DNA from: an uncultured Acidobacteriota bacterium
GTDB taxonomy: Bacteria > Acidobacteriota > Terriglobia > Bryobacterales > Bryobacteraceae
Direction of reading: 5' to 3'
DNA: 64,000 bases
Assembly (NCBI GenBank): GCA_902826685.1
Contig: CADEFT010000013.1
Coordinates: 62,001 to 126,000 of the forward strand
Every line of letters begins with the position of its first letter. Within the stretch, counting starts at the first letter, position 1. Positions 59,931 to 64,000 of this stretch are shown here, piece after piece. Below the pieces are notes generated by a model that worked only from the letters and a program-made list of their open reading frames with translations, was not told the origin of the DNA and did no database searches. The position numbers were made by a program, and so were the translations under genes.

Positions 59931-61088
59931 TTAACGGAAGGCGTTGGCGGCGCGCTGGTTGTAGCGTTCCGCCTCGGTGTTACGCTTCTGGGCCGTATAC
60001 AGCTTGGCGAGCCACTGATAGTGCTCGACCAGCGCTTTGCTGCCCGGCCCGAGCGCTTTCTCACGCACTTCGAGCGCCCTCAGGTACAACGTTTCGGCGC
60101 CGCGCAGCTTGCCCTGCCGGACAAAAACATCGGCCAGATTTTCCACCGCCTTGGCATAATCGGGATGGCCCGCGGTGCCCGCCTTTTCCAGAATCTTCAT
60201 TGCCCGGCGGAAGCAATTTTCCGCCTCGATGAATTGCTGGCGCGAATGGTGGGTGGTACCCAGGTTGTTGAGCAGAAAAGCCACGCTCGGATGATCGGGT
60301 CCAAGCGATTTTTCGCGGATCTCGATCGCCTGGCGAAAATGCTTCTCGGCCTCATCGAAGTTGCCCTCCTGGTATAGCGCAGAGCCCAGATTGCTGATGC
60401 CCGCGGCAATCTCCGGATGGCCCGGCGGCAGCACTTTGTGGCGGATCTCGATCGATTTGCGATGGCTTTCGACGGATTCGGCGAAACGTTGCTGCTGGCG
60501 CAGCGCCTCGCCCAGCGTGTTGTAAGCCGAGGCCAGGTAGCGCGCCGAGGGCGGGTGCTGTTCCCACAGCGCGATCGCCTTGCGGATCAGGGTTTCGGCT
60601 TCGCGGGCTTTCTGGCGGGAATTGAGCAGCACGGCCAGGTTATTCATCGGACCCGCCGTCTCGTGGACCTCGAAGTTCAAGGCGCGGCGGACTTCGATCG
60701 CCTGGCGGTAAAACTCCTCGGCTTCCTCGAAGCGACCGCGTACGCGCATGACCTCGCCCAGGTTGTTGAGAATCGCGGCATAAGAGCGGCGCGAGAGGCC
60801 GGTCAGCTTCTCATAGTCTGGCAGCGCCAGCCGGTAGTAACGTTCGGCTTCGGCGTAGTCGCCCTGCTGGTGGCTGAGAGCGCCCAGATTATTGTTTGCT
60901 TTGGCCGCGCGCAGCTTGCGGTCCGGAAAGGCGGTGGCACCGGCCAGGGCCTGCAGGTACCCGGCCCGGGCTTCCTCGAACCGGCCGGCGTCCAGGTGCT
61001 TATTGGAAGCGTCCAGAAGGCTTTCCCACGCTTCGTGTTCCTGCCCGCCGAGTAAAGACACGAATAGCCACACCAATAACTGCCGCAT
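59931..61088 (-). CDS. Exported tetratricopeptide-repeat protein
   Basis: The 385-residue protein has a signal peptide (MRQLLVWLFVSLLGGQ) and seven or eight TPR/kinesin-light-chain-like repeats of about 42 residues. Each has the pattern ALxNLGxxxxxxGxFxEAExxYRxAL, for example NNLGALSHQQGDYAEAERYYRLAL and SNLGSALYQEGNFDEAEKHFRQAI. It likely binds partners in the periplasm. Its stop is 3 bp from the convergent PHP gene. Confidence 0.9.
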   Translation of the reverse strand: MRQLLVWLFVSLLGGQEHEAWESLLDASNKHLDAGRFEEARAGYLQALAGATAFPDRKLRAAKANNNLGALSHQQGDYAEAERYYRLALPDYEKLTGLSRRSYAAILNNLGEVMRVRGRFEEAEEFYRQAIEVRRALNFEVHETAGPMNNLAVLLNSRQKAREAETLIRKAIALWEQHPPSARYLASAYNTLGEALRQQQRFAESVESHRKSIEIRHKVLPPGHPEIAAGISNLGSALYQEGNFDEAEKHFRQAIEIREKSLGPDHPSVAFLLNNLGTTHHSRQQFIEAENCFRRAMKILEKAGTAGHPDYAKAVENLADVFVRQGKLRGAETLYLRALEVREKALGPGSKALVEHYQWLAKLYTAQKRNTEAERYNQRAANAFR

Positions 61089-61192
61089 GATGCCAGTGCC
61101 TCTCTTGGAGCGCCGGCGACTGCCCGGTCTGCCCTTGGCGCTTGCATTAGATACGCACGCGGCGGCGTTTGGTTCGCCTGGAAATTGTTAAC

Positions 61193-61552
61193 TCATGTTT
61201 CGACGTAATGAATTTCAAACGGCTTGTTTGTGATGAACAGCACGGTTACATCGGCCTCCGCCGTCGCGCCGTGCTCCATGGGAGCGCCTTCGGGGAACCA
61301 GACGAAGTGTCCCGGCGCGAAACGGCCGGCGTGCGTTACCAGCGTGCCTTCGAGCACGTACATGCCGTGCGCGCAGGGGTGCGTGTGGAGCTTATTGATA
61401 ACGCCCGCCGGGTATCGCACCAGTCGCACCTCCATGCCGGTATCCGGATCGACGATCAGATTCTTGCGGTACAGGGTCTTGCGGAGGTGTTCGCTGTAGC
61501 GCTCTTCCCAGGGCAGCGCGTTGGCGTCGATGGCGATGAGTTCATTGGACAT
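61193..61552 (-). CDS. Cupin-domain protein
   Basis: This 119-residue single-domain cupin shows motif 1 as NKLHTHPCAHGMYVLEGTLVT and motif 2 as FAPGHFVWFPEGAPMEHG, with His and Glu/His metal ligands in place. It resembles the ChrR-type cupins that sense oxidants or bind small carbonyl compounds. No sigma factor or anti-sigma domain is attached. It lies 31 bp from the divergent sensor kinase gene. Confidence 0.87.
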   Translation of the reverse strand: MSNELIAIDANALPWEERYSEHLRKTLYRKNLIVDPDTGMEVRLVRYPAGVINKLHTHPCAHGMYVLEGTLVTHAGRFAPGHFVWFPEGAPMEHGATAEADVTVLFITNKPFEIHYVET

Positions 61553-61583
61553 TGGAGTTCATCATAGCGGCTATGCTGGAGGT

Positions 61584-62495
61584 ATGGTGCGAGCGGGCCA
61601 CTCCAAGTCGACGGCGCTGTTTATCGCCCTGGGCACGGTGGTGGCGGTGCTGGCGTTCGCCCTCAACGTCGGGTGGATCGTGCTGCACTGGCGCACCGGC
61701 GTGCTGTTGTTTTTCGGCGTTCTTTTTTTCGGACTCATCATCACAGGGGTGGTGTTGAACACCATCTTCCTGGTGCGCGAGATCCGCCGCAATGAGCGGC
61801 ATAACGCGTTCATCAACGCCGTGACGCATGAGTTGAAGACGCCGGTAGCTTCCATCCGGCTGTACCTGGAAACGATGCAAACGCGGCAGGTGGAAGAAGC
61901 CAAACGGCGCGAGTTCCAGGACATTATGATTCAGGATTGCGACCGCCTGCTGCACACCATCGACCAGGTGCTGCGCGCGGGCCAGGCCGCCTCCTCGGTT
62001 AAGCTATTTGCCGGCTCCCGCATCGACGTGGCCGAGATCGTCGAAGAGTGCCTTTCGATCGCCCGCGCCCGCCATCACCTGCCCTTCGATACCTTGCGCT
62101 TCGTGCGCGGCATTCCGGCCAACGTGACGGCGACGGTGATGGGCGACATCCACGAGTTGAAGACCGCCATCGGCAACCTGATCGACAACGCCATCAAATA
62201 TTCAGGACCGAAGATCGAAGTGCTGGTGGAACTGGTGAAGGAAGAGGACAACGTGCTGGTGCGCGTGAAGGATCAGGGCGTCGGAATTCCGCGCCAGGAG
62301 CTCAAGCGGATCTTCAAGCGCTTTTACCGCATTCCGGAAACGGTGGCCAGCCGCGTGAAAGGGATGGGACTCGGCCTGTTCATCGTCGATTCGGTGGCCA
62401 AGCGCCACGCCGGAAAGGTGTACGCCGAAAGCGCGGGTTCGGGGCAGGGCAGCACGTTCACGCTGAAACTGCCTGCCGCGCCCGAATCGTCATGA
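61584..62495 (+). CDS. Two-helix sensor histidine kinase
   Basis: The 303-residue kinase has two membrane helices (about 10-35 and 40-64) joined by a very short loop, so it probably senses within or near the membrane. The HisKA motif NAVTHELKTPVAS holds His82. The ATPase domain has IGNLIDNAIKYSG (N-box), VRVKDQGVGIPRQELKRIFKRFYR and GMGLGLFIVDSVAKRHAGK. The GGAGGT abuts the ATG with no spacing, so a GTG three bases on is an alternative. It overlaps its regulator by 4 nt. Confidence 0.92.
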   Translation: MVRAGHSKSTALFIALGTVVAVLAFALNVGWIVLHWRTGVLLFFGVLFFGLIITGVVLNTIFLVREIRRNERHNAFINAVTHELKTPVASIRLYLETMQTRQVEEAKRREFQDIMIQDCDRLLHTIDQVLRAGQAASSVKLFAGSRIDVAEIVEECLSIARARHHLPFDTLRFVRGIPANVTATVMGDIHELKTAIGNLIDNAIKYSGPKIEVLVELVKEEDNVLVRVKDQGVGIPRQELKRIFKRFYRIPETVASRVKGMGLGLFIVDSVAKRHAGKVYAESAGSGQGSTFTLKLPAAPESS

Positions 62496-63193
62496 GCCGC
62501 ATTCTGATCGTAGAAGACGAAGCGCACCTGGCCGACGGGCTGCGGTTCAACCTGGAAGCGGAAGGCTACGAGGTGGCGCTGGCGGAAACCGGCGAACAGG
62601 GACTCGAGATGATCCGCGACGCGCAGCCGCGGTTCGACCTGCTGGTGCTCGACGTAATGCTGCCTGGTCTTGACGGCTTTGAAGTCGCGGTCCGTCTGCG
62701 CACCGACGGGCAGTTCCTGCCGATTCTGATGCTGACGGCGCGGGGCCGCCCGTCCGACGTATTGGCGGGGTTTGAGGCGGGCGCCGACGACTACCTGCCG
62801 AAGCCGTTCGAATTGTCGATTCTTCTGGCGCGGCTGCGCGGTCTACTGCGGCGCAGCCAATGGCGGCAGACGCCGCCGGCGGCCGATGTATTCGAATTCG
62901 CGGGCCGCCGCATCGACTTCGAGAAGCTGGAGCTTACCGCCGGGGATCGCGCGCTGCGGCTCACCGCGATGGAAGCCGGACTGCTGCGCTACCTGATCCG
63001 TCACCAGGGGCGCACGGTGTCGCGCAAAATGATTCTGGACGAAGTGTGGGATGTGCACGAGGACACCGATACACGCGCCATCGACAACTTCATCGCCCGC
63101 TTACGCAAGCACATCGAGGATGAACCGGCCCGGCCGAGGTATCTGTTGACGGTGCGCGGCATCGGATACCGCTTCGTCGCGTCGCCCGAATAG
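62492..63193 (+). CDS. OmpR/PhoB-family response regulator
   Basis: The 233-residue regulator is coupled to the kinase by ATGA. The receiver domain has the acidic pair in ILIVEDEAHL, phospho-acceptor Asp54 in LVLDVMLPGLDG, and Lys104 in LPKPFE. The winged-helix output (about 130-230) includes RLTAMEAGLLRYLIRHQGRTVSRKMILDEVW and RAIDNFIARLRKHIE ... VRGIGYRFV. It would bind DNA tandemly once phosphorylated by the neighbouring kinase. Confidence 0.94.
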   Translation: MSRILIVEDEAHLADGLRFNLEAEGYEVALAETGEQGLEMIRDAQPRFDLLVLDVMLPGLDGFEVAVRLRTDGQFLPILMLTARGRPSDVLAGFEAGADDYLPKPFELSILLARLRGLLRRSQWRQTPPAADVFEFAGRRIDFEKLELTAGDRALRLTAMEAGLLRYLIRHQGRTVSRKMILDEVWDVHEDTDTRAIDNFIARLRKHIEDEPARPRYLLTVRGIGYRFVASPE

Positions 63194-63260
63194 CGCGTGT
63201 CACGTTCCGGACGGGGATTGCGCTCTTGAGAATGCACCGCTGCATTTCCAAGGAGGCCAC

Positions 63261-64000
63261 ATGCCAGATTCCAAACGCCGTCCCCGCCGCCCGAATGGGG
63301 CGAACGGAGAGACGGCTTCCGTTCCTTCCGCTCCGGTCACAACGGGCAGGTTCATCGCCTTGCTTCGCGATACCGGCGCTTCCAAAGCGCTTTCCACCAA
63401 GGGCGGCTTGAAGGTCGCCCGCGCATCCGACTTCAACGGCTCGGTGTTCGACGCCAGCAGCATGAAGGCCAACGAAGCCATTGTGCTCGAAGAAATCGGC
63501 GTGGCGATCATGACCGCCGATCCGGAGCGGGCATCGTCGCTGCGGGCTGCCGCGGCACCGGGCGGCGAGATCCTCGTCATGGAGCCGGAACGCATCGTAC
63601 AGGCGACGCAGGGTATCGAGTATTTCAGCGGTTACCGCGATGCCGTGAACTCGCTGGTGGCGAAGATGACGCTGGACCATGAGGCGCACCGCTATCCCGG
63701 CGAGGCGCGCGTCCAGATATTGGACCTGGCCGAGACCCGCTTCACGTGGGGACTGGAGGCGACGAAGGTATCGGCGTCGGCCTTCACGGGGAAGGGCGCA
63801 CGGGTGGCGATTCTCGACACCGGGCTGGACCTGAAGCATCCCGCATTCCATGGCCGTGTGACGGCGAGCGAGTCGTTTGTCAAAGGGGCCGCCACCGCTC
63901 AGGACGGCGATGGCCACGGCACTCACTGCTCGGGTACGGCCTGCGGTCCGCGCATTCCGCCCGATGGACCACGGTATGGCATCGCGTCCGGAGCCGAGTT
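63261..64000 (+). CDS. S8-family subtilisin-like serine peptidase, 5' part
   Basis: The reading frame starts at an ATG with AGGAGG 4 nt upstream and runs off the window end. There is no signal peptide; the first 30 residues are basic and Pro-rich. The Asp of the triad is in RVAILDTGLDLKHP (Asp186) and the His in GDGHGTHCSGT (His219). The Ser region is not in the window. The extension of about 175 residues before the catalytic domain is a long propeptide-like region. It follows the response regulator by about 65 bp. Confidence 0.9.
   Translation, partial: MPDSKRRPRRPNGANGETASVPSAPVTTGRFIALLRDTGASKALSTKGGLKVARASDFNGSVFDASSMKANEAIVLEEIGVAIMTADPERASSLRAAAAPGGEILVMEPERIVQATQGIEYFSGYRDAVNSLVAKMTLDHEAHRYPGEARVQILDLAETRFTWGLEATKVSASAFTGKGARVAILDTGLDLKHPAFHGRVTASESFVKGAATAQDGDGHGTHCSGTACGPRIPPDGPRYGIASGAE

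Noticed and set aside
1..64000. CRISPR array, transposase or integrase
   Set aside because: No regularly spaced repeats and no recombinase-family protein could be recognised on either strand.

Overview
The window reads as a GC-rich chromosome segment of a soil Acidobacteriota, most likely near Solibacter/Bryobacter. The evidence is three giant Oar-like TonB-dependent receptors with carboxypeptidase-regulatory N-termini, a PadR plus duplicated-orphan-permease (ADOP) pair, Tat-exported DUF1501 and Gfo/Idh/MocA proteins, a TIGR03436-type VWA protein, a cytochrome c/PQQ dehydrogenase fusion and a CarD regulator. This taxonomic call is inferred from gene families; no rRNA or tRNA gene is present.

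Layout. 1-4150: end of an S9 peptidase, then B12-dependent ribonucleotide reductase. 4151-5472: a small insert with a ThsB-type TIR-like gene and a toxin-antitoxin pair, bounded by two copies of the nrdJ 3' end. 5548-9853: a minus-strand set (penicillin acylase, PhyH-like dioxygenase, ArsR, SRPBCC, DinB). 9903-14016: CorC/HlyC protein, small membrane peptide, STAS protein, ferredoxin, QueD and a CreD-like membrane protein. 14033-22130: two TonB-dependent receptors around an exported amidohydrolase. 22122-22608: a decayed VapBC locus between direct repeats. 22638-31215: methyltransferase, DUF1501, TPR protein, a PP2C phosphatase coupled to three exported proteins, ThiD and an ECF sigma factor. 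31195-36912: ArnT-like glycosyltransferase, MoaD-MoaE fusion, VWA protein, Hfq-like protein, inositol monophosphatase, DinB, and a tandem Uma2 pair of which one copy is broken. 36916-47899: third receptor, a lectin-like relic, PrmC, ADOP/PadR, Gfo/Idh/MocA, KaiB-like protein and an FAD oxidoreductase. 47947-54910: PQQ dehydrogenase and a glycan locus with a GT2-GT4 fusion. 55164-64000: CarD, a candidate structured RNA, second Gfo/Idh/MocA, RecX, YtxH, a PHP phosphatase with an apparent CTG start, TPR protein, cupin, a two-component pair and the start of a subtilase.

Two patterns stand out. First, both toxin-antitoxin loci sit between direct repeats made from the end of a neighbouring gene: 72 bp of the nrdJ 3' end with only synonymous differences, and 47 bp of a receptor's promoter and start. 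Second, many genes have a good -10 hexamer only 6-11 nt before the start codon, which points to leaderless mRNAs. The clearest case is a palindromic -10 shared by two divergent genes at 24886-24895.

Most long reading frames opposite the large receptor, nrdJ and PQQ genes are GC-driven shadows and are not annotated. I found no CRISPR array, transposase, integrase, tRNA or convincing U-tract terminator. All family assignments are by eye from motifs.
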